Positions 25,157 to 37,178 of a DNA stretch of 64,000 nt are shown here, one piece after another. The notes under the pieces were generated by a model. That model saw only the letters and a program-made list of their open reading frames with translations, was not told the DNA's origin and did no database searches. This DNA comes from Aristolochia californica (lineage: Eukaryota; Streptophyta; Magnoliopsida; Piperales; Aristolochiaceae): positions 43,313,357 to 43,377,356 of the forward strand of contig JARWKL010000005.1 in NCBI GenBank assembly GCA_029961685.1. Direction: 5' to 3'. The first letter of the stretch is position 1. Each line of letters starts with the position of its first letter. A program made the translations under genes and the position numbers.

Positions 25157-27803
25157 GCTCTGAACCCACGAGCTCTATGAGTACCTTATACAATTATGCA
25201 ATTGTTGGGGAGAAAGTGAAAGAGGGATATGGTTGATATGAAGCCAAAGGCCACTTTCTTATAAGACATGCCCTGGTGAGGTGAGTTTAGACCCTTGATG
25301 AATTTGTAACTTACTCTATTGCAAGTGCAACTTTGAGACGGATAAGCTCTCTCTGGGATGCAGTTCCTAGATGCTGGTCTTATTGAGCTGTTCTCAAATT
25401 GAAGCAGTTTATTACAGCTACTGTATGTCACTTGAGCATCAAAACAGCTTATTTGTCTTAAATGAGTCAACCATTGTAAATCTAACACTAATTACTAATT
25501 GATGTTTCAAATTTGACAAGTTGCTGTTAAACTTATTTCAAAATGGGCTGTTTAGGGTGACCCAAGCTTGATTTTTGTTTGATTAAAAAGCTAGTCAGCA
25601 TTGGCTGGCTTGGTAACAAACATATGTTTTTGTATGGTGGTATAAACTTATGCAGTAAAAGCAAATGCATTGTGTGGCTGTCTCCACATCATGATGAAAC
25701 CCTTCTGTCTACTTTCATGTACATAAATCCTCTACCATTCTGCTCTATGAGAGTTTAGTTTCTTCTGAAGCTGGGTCTGCTTAAGTCACTCTGCACTTAT
25801 ACAGTTGTTGATGGAACATAAGAACCAAATTAATCTAATGAAAATTTTAAGACTTGGAAGTTTTTCTCCTAAATGAAAAATCAAATTATACTACTTCAAA
25901 ATCTTAATAACTCTGATGTGGCAGTTGGATAGGTGTTGTGTGTAGTTCAATTTCCTAAATAGAACATACTTACAAGCCATAAGCATATCTTGGTTTCATT
26001 GGTCATTTCTTTCATGTTAAATGGAAATCTTGATTTTTCTTTGTGAAGCATTTGGTTCATCAGAAAGCATGTGCATTATGGAAGACTCTATGTCTGTATA
26101 TACATTTTTTCAACAGCCCTGTATTAGTGGTTACACTGGACAAGTTAAAACTGCTTTTGATAAATAACTTTAACTGTTTCTAACACAAGCATTTTTATTT
26201 TTTTCATTCTGCGTATGTCCAAGTTTTCCAAACTCTCCAAGCTTTTTCATTTTAGCAGAAAATTTTTCCAGGCTTCAGGACTATGGCGAGTGATTTGGAA
26301 GGCGAAATGCTGCCAAGTACCAAGGGCCTCAGGTTCCTTCAATCGAGACTTAGATGGGTCTGTGGATCTTACCTGAAAAAACAAAAAGAAATATTGTTTC
26401 TGTCATTTGGAAGCCTTTTCAGATTCCTAAAATTAGAGTCGACACAGCCGAGTTGGCTAATCTCGGTCAAGTCCTCGAGATCCATCTCAATTATGAGAGC
26501 AAAACATGACCTACCAGGAGTCAGACCAACTTAGAGTTGAGTTGCATATTTAAATATAAATCTGCTGAGTCAAGAGGAATTTAGGCCGGGTTAGGTCGAT
26601 TCTTATGTCAGAAGAACCTTGAATTATGTCAAACTATATTTTAGTTGATAGATCAAGCTTATGTAGGTTGATCGATCGTGCCATATGCTAGTGTACTATT
26701 TTAACATTTGAGCATGATACTAACCATTCTAAGGGATTTATAATTGTAAAATATTTTAATGCATTCGATTAAAATATGGTTTTAAATATTTATTGCCCTA
26801 AAGTACCATAACATAAATATGTTTAAGAATTGAAATTTGGTTAATTATCTATTTATATAGTTAGAGTTCTTAAAATTTTCTAATGATGTTTGGATTTTAG
26901 TCTTTAAATCTTTGCTTACTCTTTTGTGTAAGTTCTTCACGGTAACAATTTTCAATGTGTAGCTTTGGGTTTTGACTTGATAATTTGATTCATCATTCTT
27001 GTGTCTCATAATATGTATTAGAAGATGTGTATCTAAAATACATTGATAGCACCGTTAGTGACACATTTTAAGTTACCTATTTTATTATAATCAAAATAAT
27101 AAAGACCAACATAATGTTGCAATTGGTCTAGCAATGAGATGAAGTGCTCATATGTAGGCATTTACCTTAACTATTCACATGAAATAATATTTGAGAGGTG
27201 TTACATTGAAATAATACGTGTCATTGTTGACTAACTCAATCTTTAGGAGATTAAAATAGTCTCTTGTTCCGTCCTTGAGAGGATTCACTAATTTGGTGTC
27301 TGAAACCTGAAGAATTGAAGTAAGATTCTCTCTCCCAAATCATTTAGTCATCGCTTCCTTTCTCAGCTCCATTCCCTGTAACAACTTTCGTTTGCTTTCT
27401 AGACATAAACTTTTGTGGCTCATTTGAAATTACAGCGTACAAGTCTTGTTTAACTAATAAATGAGAGAAAAGTTTGCTGGAATCAGTTTTTGCGAGAAAG
27501 GGAATTCATTGAAGAGTGCCCACTAAGGCCATCAAATTCTCCACGTGTCATCAAACCTCCTGCTTTACAGTTAGCAAAACACCCCTTGTAATTTCATTAG
27601 GAAATGGCACCAAACAACAAGTTAATGACTAGCGAGATTCTACATGATCCCTGATGTATTTTATCCATAAATAGATGAATGGCTTCTTGCTCAGTCTTAG
27701 ACCTCCTCAAAGAGATCGCTCTACCACTTACAATTGGGATATTAGCCATATAACCTATGCGCAGAACAAGAAGTTAAAGACCTTATTCCAGGTATAGTTG
27801 GTC
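25157..27803. other. intergenic, PSF3 to cyclophilin (convergent)
   Basis: Some 2.6 kb of AT-rich DNA between two genes that end toward each other. Apart from their 3' UTRs I see no gene, LTR or TIR here; a small reading frame at 26283-26534 resembles nothing I know. Confidence 0.5.
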
Positions 27804-30180
27804 CTACTGTGCCAACTCCCCGCTCTCTGCAACGACAACCTTGCTTTTGGGTGTCCCATTCTGTCGCCCTTCTGCTTCCACTTTGTACACTACATCCATA
27901 CCTGAAAGCACTTTGCCGAACACCACATGTCTACCGTCTAACCTGTACCACCCAAGTTCCAAAATATTTTTCATAATATATCATAGAAACTACACTCAAT
28001 TGAACACGGGGGAGGGAACACAATCTTACCAGCTGGTAGTTACAGTAGTAATGAAGAACTGAGACCCATTTGTGTCGGGGCCTGCATTTGCCATTGAGAG
28101 ATATCCTGTACCAGCCATATAATTAATTATAAGTATTATTTTATATTGTATTGAACTGATGAGCTAACTCACTATAAATACAAAGTTTACCTGGTCCGAT
28201 GTGTTTAAGTTTAAAGTTCTCGTCAGCAAACTCCGTGCCATATATCGACTCTCCACCCCTTCCATCTCCAAGAGTGAAGTCACCTCCTTGGATCATGAAA
28301 CTGGGAATGATTCTGTGGAATGTGCTCCCCTTATAGTGTAAAGGCTTCCCACTCTGCCCAATACCTTTTTCCCCTGCAGCACAAAGTAGAGGTGTAAACA
28401 ATGTCAGTTTCACAATATGCCTAGGATTGTGTTAAGAAAAACAATGTAAGCTTCACAAATTGCCAGTTTTTGTTAAAAAAGGTTTAAACTTCTTCTTTTT
28501 TAAAAAGACTTGCATCTCATCCAAGTCTTAAAGTCAATAGTGCTTACTAACTTATGTTCACAACATCAGCTAGGAAAAGCACTGTATGGATAAATAGGTT
28601 GTCAAGCTATGGGATCACTTCATCAACATGTGGTTTATTGATCATTTAGTAAAAAGCTTTGAGAAAAATGACTTTGGATATAAGAATATATCTAGGAAAA
28701 CTATGAGATAGCAATGCAGAAGACAAATATGAATTTAAAGAAACAGGGATCAATTGGCTTACCTGTGCAAAGTGCTCGAAAATTCTCTGCAGAAACACAA
28801 CAGAACAAAGAAAATAAATCATTGTTAGAGGAACTACAAATAAATATTAGAATCACAGAAAGTTACCACAATAGCATGATCAGTAAAACAGTCGCAAAGT
28901 TGATATGTAATCAGAATTACTACATGCTTATGTAAACCATCCTATAACATACCTGCTGTTTTTGGCACAGCTTGCCCAAAGAGACCGATGACAATACGAC
29001 CTGACATGAATTACATAAAAATATCTATCAATCTCACAATATTTTGAGCAAGAACATGAATAATTGTAAGTGTCATAAAAACAGAGGTGAGCGTCTAGGT
29101 ATCATATTTCATATCAGGGGCCCTAGAACGCCAATATATATCAATTGATACATTACAATTTTTGGGCCATATCAGTCAGGCTCGATCTAAAAAAATTATC
29201 AAAAATAAAAATATTAAAATAAGGTACTGTATCAGTACTTTCAAACCCAAGACCTATAGGATAACATGAGTATCTTATGGACTATATCCCCACCCCTGCA
29301 TTGAATGTGCACCGAAGTTCAGAGCACACTGTGACAGATGGCAATTGAAATGGAAAACCTGAATTCCCTATAAAAGAATAAAGATTTTCCATTTGTATAC
29401 CTATTAGATTATCTTCAAAAAAGCGAAACTATAATATTGACCTCAAGAATTACTGATCGTAGTCTATGAGTACACGGTTGGAATCATACCGGCAGATTTC
29501 CCATCGATCTCAATGTCAAAGAAAACCTTGTGCGTCACTTCCTGCAGATCTTTCTTCCCCTGCATTGACAAAACAGGAGAAGTTTATAAACAGATTGTCA
29601 AGAGAAAAAAGAAAGGGGCATCCGCTACGAACTCAATACGTTTGAAACCAAGTCTTAGATGATTCTATCTAGTCTAAGAACGTAGGAGATCGACACGCAC
29701 AAAATGACATTTTAACTTTGTGGAGGACCAGCAAGCGCCGACAAACAAATAGATCGAGGAGGAGCGGATGGACAGGAAACCAGAGAACGCGCATCAACTA
29801 GCGAAGTGAAAGAGGAGTTTTGAGGGCTTTTCTGACCTCTTCAAGATTGCTTGAGATGTCATCAATCCGATCTGTAGAAGACAAAGCGACAAGATCCCCA
29901 AGTTGGTTCTGATAAGAAGAAGAAGAAGAAGAAGTGGGAAGGAAGTCGGAAGCCGTCCGGCACCAACCAGATCGGAGAGAAAAGCTTCATCCTAGGTTAG
30001 GAGTTCAGTTCCAAATGGAATTGCAAGTAGTAGATTGCTGAACACCAGTAGTTTGAGGAGGAGGACACGAAAACCCAATACATGTTCATGCTCATAGCGG
30101 ATTACCTGAACGAGGACAAGGGTTGCCAACAAGCCACCGAGCCATAGCAGAGCCACTGCAAGTAACTTGGTCATCGCCAT
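27804..30180 (-). CDS. secretory-pathway cyclophilin (peptidyl-prolyl cis-trans isomerase)
   Basis: Seven exons on the minus strand (30180-30106, 29559-29490, 29000-28953, 28786-28763, 28373-28191, 28105-28030, 27942-27804) give 204 aa. Exon 1 encodes a signal peptide, [16 protein letters not shown] and on to LVLVQ. The single cyclophilin domain follows from [19 protein letters not shown]. Catalytic and cyclosporin-binding motifs are present: [15 protein letters not shown] with the key Arg, [20 protein letters not shown] with the Trp and His. There is no KDEL; the end is ESGELAQ. This is the layout of Arabidopsis CYP20-1 (ROC7), CYP19-4 and CYP21-type proteins. It would speed proline isomerisation in the ER or secretory path. 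A splice-like 35-nt segment at 29871-29837 may be a skipped exon. Confidence 0.92.
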
Positions 30181-31765
30181 GTCGCCTCTTCCGGCTAAAG
30201 AGCAGCTCTTCATAAATAAAGGCCTCACCGACTGAAGAGTGATTTTTTTCATCCCCAAATCGCGGAACCCTAAAAATAAAATTAGCATTTTACCATTATT
30301 ACTCTAAAAAAAAAGTTAGAGAAAATAAAATAATAATTAAATTTTTTTAATCAGCAAAAAAAATCTTTACAAAGGAAAAAAAAGAGTAATTTGCATTGAA
30401 TTTGATGCTAGAACAATGTTTCAATGTGTATTAAGAGACATTCATCAATAGTTAGATATCTAACCCCTAAGCCCTAAACCCTAATAATCTCATACATTCT
30501 AGAGTCGGGACAGGCGCTCCCTAAACCCTTTCATGTTCTTCTAATGGAAGATCAAACAAGCAATTGAGCTAGCTAGCAATTGTTTAAATTTGGTTTGAGT
30601 AGAATTGGAAACAATGAAGTACATTTTTTTTTAACAAAAATTGAGTTATAAACATGTAAACAAAACTAATTTTGCAAAGAGATTATGCAATTTCATACTT
30701 GGTTTTCAAGGGGTTCAAAAATAATTTGGAGTTTACTAACAGGGCAACTCCTTCGCTTCCTCACCTCTTAAGCCAATGGAGGTCGAGGTAAAATTGGGAG
30801 AGAGGATTCTCACTCTAAATAGGAAGAGCAAATCGAAAACAAAAGATCGGTAAATGAGTGAAAGGAAAGACCGTATACTCTTGTTTTGTTCAGTGCGGAA
30901 AGCCAAGTGAACGGAACCTAACCTAGGTGGACCGAAACTACCTAGCTCTGGTACATGATTCTAATCACAAAGAGAAAGGTTCCTCACCATAAAAGAGTAA
31001 AGTCACATATAGAGTCCTTCCTAAGGTGGTGTAACGAATAGGTTGAAGTGGACTGTTTCAAATCTGATAGGTAGAGGCTCATTGTGGACCATATTGTAAC
31101 CTTAGAACAAAATAATATTAATTTAATAAGTGATATATTTTTTAAAAAAATATTAATTTAATAAGAAAATATGTTATATTATTTTATATGTCTAATTAAT
31201 ATATATGTAGGTTATTATAAAAATTATTATAAGTATTGGGTAGTTTTAATTTTTTTATTTTTCATTCTACCCATAAATTTAATCTAAAACCCATTAAAAA
31301 CCCTATTATCGGGTTTAGACGAGAAAACCTAAGCCGAACCCGACCGTGCCGGCCTAGTCCTGGTGCAGGTGTTTCCTAGGAGACGGAGATCCTTGGACGC
31401 GTCATGGCGCCACACTTGTGAGCTATAGAGACTCGATTTCAAGATTTTCAGTTGAAGCGAAGTGCGTCCCGCAGAGTACGTGGAGTGAATCCGAGAGTCC
31501 GAGTCGTTTCGCGTTTGAAATTTGAGAGGGAGTCACCAAGAGTGGACGGACAACTACCAGTCCGCCAGAGGACGACGGGAGCAACCGTTCGAAGTTCTCC
31601 AGCTAAAGCAGCCGGGGGAAGACTTCTTGGTGAGGCTTTTTGCGGGGGGCTTACTATCTTCTACTATCATCCTCTCAGCAATGGCAAGCCCCTCTCTCTC
31701 TCCTCCATCATCCTTCTCGTTCTTGGTTTCTCTTCTTCCCGTGTTTCTCGTTTCTTTCTGGCAGG
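30181..31765. promoter_or_regulatory. divergent region, cyclophilin / APD ligase
   Basis: It holds both promoters and leaders. Telomere-like repeats TAACCCCTAAGCCCTAAACC (30460-30479, running on into CTAA) lie about 290 bp upstream of the cyclophilin start; AAACCCTAA is the plant telo-box. A TTTCTGGCAG acceptor one base before the APD start codon suggests a 5' UTR intron. From 31080 to 31280 the DNA is very AT-rich. No gene was seen. Confidence 0.45.
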
Positions 31766-32175
31766 ATGGAAGGGTCTACCCTCCATGGTGATTCCCTTCA
31801 TCCTTCTTTTCCGCTTCCTTCTTCAAATGCTGCGGGCTCCTCTTCTTCTCTGCCTTCTCCATTGGTTCCTCAAGAGCCGGAGCACGAGCGACGGGAACAA
31901 AGCGTTACTTACCGAGTCAACATTTCCGTATCAAACCCGGCGTCCTCTGCCGACGTGGGGGACGAGGCATGGTCATGCGTCGTCGTCCTTGTTAGTTTCT
32001 GGTTCTTTGGTATGTATCTCTCTTTCCTGTACTTCCTGCGTTATTGCTTGATTGGTTTATGAATGTTAAAAATAAGATCATGCTTTGTGCTTCTCATCCC
32101 ATCAGCAGCGTCAATGACTTCGATCCTCGGGTTTTATGGTTCTGTCAATTTTCACTTGGGGCCTAATTGCTCCCA

Positions 32176-32180
32176 CCTAA
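32176..32180. repeat. left target site duplication (CCTAA)
   Basis: CCTAA precedes the left LTR and is repeated exactly at 37174-37178, just after the right LTR. One copy restores a continuous exon reading. Confidence 0.9.
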
Positions 32181-32323
32181 TGACAAAGGATTTTCCCTAA
32201 GATTGATTTTGATTTTCTGTTTCGATACCCTTATTTCTTTCCGATATATAGATATAGAAGTTTAAGTGATAAGATATAGAAATTACAATAATGCCCTTTC
32301 ATAAATACAAATATATGATAACA
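32181..32323 (-). repeat. 3' LTR (left end) of the exonic copia element
   Basis: On the plus strand it reads TGACAAAGGATTTTCCC to ATATATGATAACA. The adjoining 32324-32335 is, on the coding strand, the polypurine tract TTTGAGGGGGGA. Confidence 0.9.
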
Positions 32324-32398
32324 TCCCCCCTCAAACTGATGCAGGTAAGTCAATCAACAACAATTTGCCAACCACAAATTGATGCCGTTGTCAAATCA

Positions 32399-35300
32399 TT
32401 ACTTTGGTGAAGACATCGGCCACCTGGAGATCCGAAGAAATGTAAGGAAAGAGATCACCCGACTATCCAAGGTATCGCGGATAGAATGACAATCAACCTC
32501 AATGTGTTTGGTGCGCTCATGGAGGACAGGGTAGGTGGCAATCTGAATAGCACTAGTGTTATCAGCTTGAAGAGGGGTAGAAGTAGTTTGAGGAAACTCA
32601 AGCTCCGCAAGAAAACTGCGTAGCCATACAATCTCAAAACAAGCAGTAGACATGGCACGATACTCAACTTCAGTCGGGGATTTAGAAACACGAACTTGTT
32701 TCTTACATCTCCAAGAAATTAAGGCATTACCTAAAAACATACACCAACCCGTAGTAGAGCGACGGGTATCCGGACACCCAGCCCAATCAGCATCACTATA
32801 AGCAACAAGTTGAAGAGAAGAGCATGTAGGAAAGAATAACCCACGAGTAGGAGAACCTCAAAGATAGCGGATGATGTGTCGAACTGCAGCAATATGGAGA
32901 TGGCGAGGAGAGGACATAAACTGACTGACCTGATGAACGATATAGGAGATGTCGGGGCGAGTAGTGGTCAAGTAGATGAGACTTCCAACCAAGCGCCGAT
33001 AGAGAGTAGGGTCATCTAGAAGGTCCCCTTTATCTTTCCTGTATTTGACATTTACCTCCATAGGAGTATCAACAGAAGAAGTGTCCTCCAAACTAGCCAA
33101 GGTAATAATATCTTGAAGATACTTATGTTGGTTTAGGAAAATACCTTTGGCCCGATGATGGATTTCTAGTCCTAAGAAGTACGTGAGCTGGCCAAGATCT
33201 TTCATATGGAAAGTGGCATGTAACACCTGTTGCAGCTTGGTAATCAGTCCAAAGTCAGTTCCAATAATAATGATGTCATCCACATAAACCAGGAGAATGA
33301 CCATGCCCGCGGTAGACTTATGATAAAATAGAGATGAATCATACTGACTCTGTGTAAACCAGTGGAGAGTAAAGGTGCCATGAAATTTCTCAAACCAAGC
33401 TCGGGGGGCTTGCTTAAGCCCATACAGAGGACGACGATGCTTGTAAACCTGATCAGGAGAGAAGGTAGTCATACCCGAGGGGAGCTTCATGTATACATCT
33501 TCCTGGAGGTCACCAGGGAGAGGCATTCTTCACATCCATCTGATGCAGCAGCCAGGACTGAGAGGTTGCAATCGCGAATATAGTACGGACCGTGGTCATC
33601 TTGGCAACCAACGCAAAGGTCTCCTCATAATCAATCCCATATTCCTGTTTGTTGCCCAAAGCTACTAGGTGAGCTTTGTACCGATCGAAAGAACCATCAG
33701 AGTGAAGTTTGACAGAGAAAAACTATTTACTCCCAAGAGGCTTAATTGGAGGAGGGCAACGAACAATATCCCAAGTGTGATTCTCCTCAAGTGCTCGAAG
33801 TTCTGTTTGCTTTGCATGCTGCCAACACTCATGTGCCATGGCCTGTTTGTAACAAGTGGGAATGAAAATAGAGGTTAAAGTAGAGACAGGAGAGACAATG
33901 GAGGAGAAAACATACCAATGAGGAGGCCTAGAAGGGCGAGTAGACCGGCGAAGAGCAGTGGAAGCTGGAGCAGGAGTAGGATCAGGCGCCAGGACAAGAT
34001 CGTGAAGGGGCACAAAGGAAGTAGAACCAAACTCATGGGCACTACGTCGGCCATACACAAAACTAGGTTTGAACCTTTCCACAATTGGCGGAGAATCATC
34101 AAAGCAAGGTAAAAGAGATAAAGAGGCAGATGGCTGTTCAACATGAGATGGAAAAAAATATTGATTTTCAAAGAAAACCACATTCCGAGAAACACGTATA
34201 TGACAAACATATGGATCATAACAAACATAACCATTTTGAGGGATAGCATTACCAAGAAAAACACACTTAACTGATTGGGCGATAAGCTTATGTCGGTCAT
34301 GAGCAGGGAGATGCACAAAACAAACACAACCAAATGTCCGAAGATCGGAATATGAAGGAGAATGGCCAAACAACTTAAAGAAGGGAGAAACATGAGGTAA
34401 TGTAGGAGATGGTAAACGATTGATCAAATGAACCGAAGTAGAAATCGCTTCACACAAAAAACGAGAAGGAATAGATGATTCAAGTAAAAGGGTTTTGACC
34501 ACATCAAGAAGATGACGATTTTTCCTCTCAGCAACACCATTTTGTTGCGGTGTCGAAGGACAAGATCGCTGAGAGACGATCCCTTTGCTTTGAAGAAAGT
34601 CCTTAAACTCATTAGACATGTATTCGCCGCCAGAATCAAAGCGTAAAACCTTGATGTTGGCAGAAAATTGAGTCTCTAGAAGCGCAAGAAAATGCTTGAA
34701 TGCTAAAAAAACTTTGGCCTTAGCCAGTAGAAAGTAAACCGAAGTACACAAACTACAGTCATCAATAAAGGTGATAAAGTGCTTGTAATGCGCATGAGAA
34801 ACAACAGGAGCAATCCCCCAAACATCAGTATGAATAAGATCGAAACATTGTAAGACATGAGAGGCATTATGAGGAAAAGGTAGAACTTTACTTTTGCCAA
34901 GTTTGCATGATGGACATTCAAAAGAAAGATCAAGAGAAGAACACACTTTATGTCCCAAGACACCTGAATTAAATAATTTTCGGAGTACATCAGCATTGGG
35001 GTGACCTAGACGTTTATGCCTCATCTTAGGTCCAAAATTAACAACATTACATGCAAAGGAAAGGAAAACTAGGACTAGTGGTGGGAGGAAAAACATAAAG
35101 AAGAAAGAGTCGTTCCACTTTAGGCCCCTTTGCGATCATCGTCCCGACACTTGATCCTGCACAACACAACCAGATCGAGAGAAATGGACATTACAATTAT
35201 TATCGACCAATTGACCAACAGAAATAAGATTTTTGGAGAGGTCAGGAGACACAAAAACATCAATTAAACAAGAGAAAAAATCACCAACAGCACTGATAGG

Positions 35301-36416
35301 CAGAGAACTGCCATCAGCGGTGTTAATTTTCTGATTTCCATAATAATGTCGGACATTGGAAAGAGAAATAACAGTATTGGTCATATGATTAGAAGCGTCG
35401 GAGTCAAAATACCATGGCTTAGAAGAAACTTTAGGATTACCTAAGAACCCAAAAGTAGAGAAAACAGAAATGATCATCTGTTGTACCATCTCAGGAGTGA
35501 GTATGGTCAGTGGGGCGAAAGTGGTAGGTGCAGCAGGAACAACCGGCGAGGCAGTAGAACTAGAGGCACCAGCGTAGGCATGATAAGCAGTATCCGACCT
35601 CCTTGCAGGTCGAATGGGCCAAGTAGAGATGATATGACCTAGTTTCTTGCAGTAGTTACAAAACTTTCTAGGGCAATCCCGAGAAACATGAGCAAAAGCT
35701 TTACAACTATAGCACTGAACAGCACGCATGTCTAGTCCCTTATTCCTCCCCTGGGTTGCATAAGCCACAGTGACAGGGGCACTAACGTTAGCCCGATGTT
35801 CGATGCCAGCCTGATTTGCTAGACGCCGCTCCTCACGGAGAAGTTCACTGAAACAAGCAACTAGAGAAGGTACAGGATGACGATTCATCAGATTAGACCG
35901 TGCAATTTCAAAATTGAAACGGAGCTTCATCAAGAATTGATCTCTCTTGCTGGTTTCATGCATTGCTTGAATAGCAGAGAGAGCTGTAACGGGAACAGTA
36001 GAATGAACAATGTCGGCATAGTCAGCCCAAAGGTTTTGAAAACCAGAAAAATATTCCTCGATGGATAGACTTCTTTGTGTGAAATTAGCCATCTCATACT
36101 CCAATTGAAAACGCCAAGCCGTGTTGTCTTGATGGTAAACTTGGGCGAGGTAACTCCACACGTCAGCCGCATTTCTATAAGGCCGCAAATTGAGAACAAA
36201 GTGAGGCTCAACGGAGCCAAGGATCCAGGTCATGACCCTAGCATCCTTGACTGTCCACTTGGACAAAGCCTCGGCCTCTCGAGGTGCGGGATCAGTCCCA
36301 TCTATATGACCCCATAACTCCTTTCCCATAACAAATAAACGAAACTGAAATTCTCAGGCACGGTAATTTTTACCCGTGAAACGGATAGGGAACGAGTCTA
36401 CCTTATCAGATGACAT
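32399..36416 (-). pseudogene. copia gag-pol of the exonic element, lightly damaged
   Basis: The frame opens at an ATG ending at 36416, with an early in-frame TGA before position 36329. Gag follows, with a CCHC knuckle CYSCKAFAHVSRDC and then a protease-like FDSDASNHM, in which the usual DSG reads DSD. A frameshift or stop lies near 35136. Integrase (35096-33723) shows the HHCC motif and DDE residues (HTDVWG, RFDSGGEYM, NGVAERKN). A stop and frameshift lie between 33723 and 33526. Reverse transcriptase (33526-32858) has an intact YVDD at 33286-33275. After another stop, RNase H (32740-32399) ends in [16 protein letters not shown] and beyond. No attempt is made to join the frames. Confidence 0.88.
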
Positions 36417-37018
36417 GATAAGCCTACTATAATGACAATAAGTGGTGAGGGAACTCCACACCAGAGATGGCTCTAGAAGGAGAGATTAGAACTGGAGATA
36501 CCCCTGCGAGCTTGGTCACAAACTATAAAATGTGCTGCAAAACCCAGCAATGAAAGGTTTCCAGCAACTGTGTGCACCCACACCAATATGAGCCACGCCT
36601 TCGTTGCTGCAGCGGTAAAAAGGGCCGTTGCAGATGTTGCGACACGTGTACCGAGCAGAAGAATCGTCGTGGAGTGGACCTTTGCTCCCGTCGCACACAA
36701 AAAACGAAGCCAATGACCCCGTCGAACACCAAAAACGAACTGTCGAACACCAAAACGAAGATGTTCCCGTCGAACACCAAAAAACTAAATACCCGAGAGA
36801 GGAACTGCCGAAATCCGCTAAAGCCGAGAGAGGAACCTCCGAAATCCGAAACAAAACCCACAAGATCCTCCGAAATCCACTACAAATCGAGTACCGAGAA
36901 AGAGGGAAAGATAACTCACCTCTGAGAGAACAACGCCGAACCAATTTCTCCAACACCGAACCGAGACCGCCAAGGGTGCCGAAAAAGCTCGGAAAAAAAA
37001 ATCAGGGCGGGGAACGAA

Positions 37019-37030
37019 GCTCTGATACCA
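37019..37030 (-). other. primer binding site of the exonic copia element
   Basis: The coding strand reads TGGTATCAGAGC, the initiator-tRNA-Met type PBS common in plant copia elements, directly next to the right LTR. Confidence 0.9.
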
Positions 37031-37173
37031 TGACAAAGGATTTTCCCGAAGATTGATTTTAATTTTCTGTTTCGATACCCTGATTTCTTTCCGTTACATA
37101 GATATAGAAGTTTAAGTGATAAGATATAAAAATTACAATAATGCCCTTTCATAAATACAAATATATGATAACA
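37031..37173 (-). repeat. 5' LTR (right end) of the exonic copia element
   Basis: It has the same 143-bp length and ends as the left LTR; six substitutions separate the two, and no gaps are needed. Confidence 0.9.
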
Positions 37174-37178
37174 CCTAA
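37174..37178. repeat. right target site duplication (CCTAA)
   Basis: It is an exact copy of 32176-32180; APD exon 2 resumes directly after it. Confidence 0.9.

Larger units (their letters stand above)
32181..37173 (-). mobile_element. recent Ty1/copia retrotransposon inside APD exon 2
   Basis: It is a 4993-bp element, bounded by 143-bp LTRs with TG...CA ends and a perfect 5-bp CCTAA duplication. Coding is on the minus strand, opposite to the host gene. A 12-base PBS and a purine tract sit next to the LTRs. Gag, protease, integrase, reverse transcriptase and RNase H follow in copia order. The two LTRs differ at 6 of 143 positions by my count. The reading frame has a few stops and frameshifts, so this copy probably cannot move by itself now. 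Confidence 0.95.
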
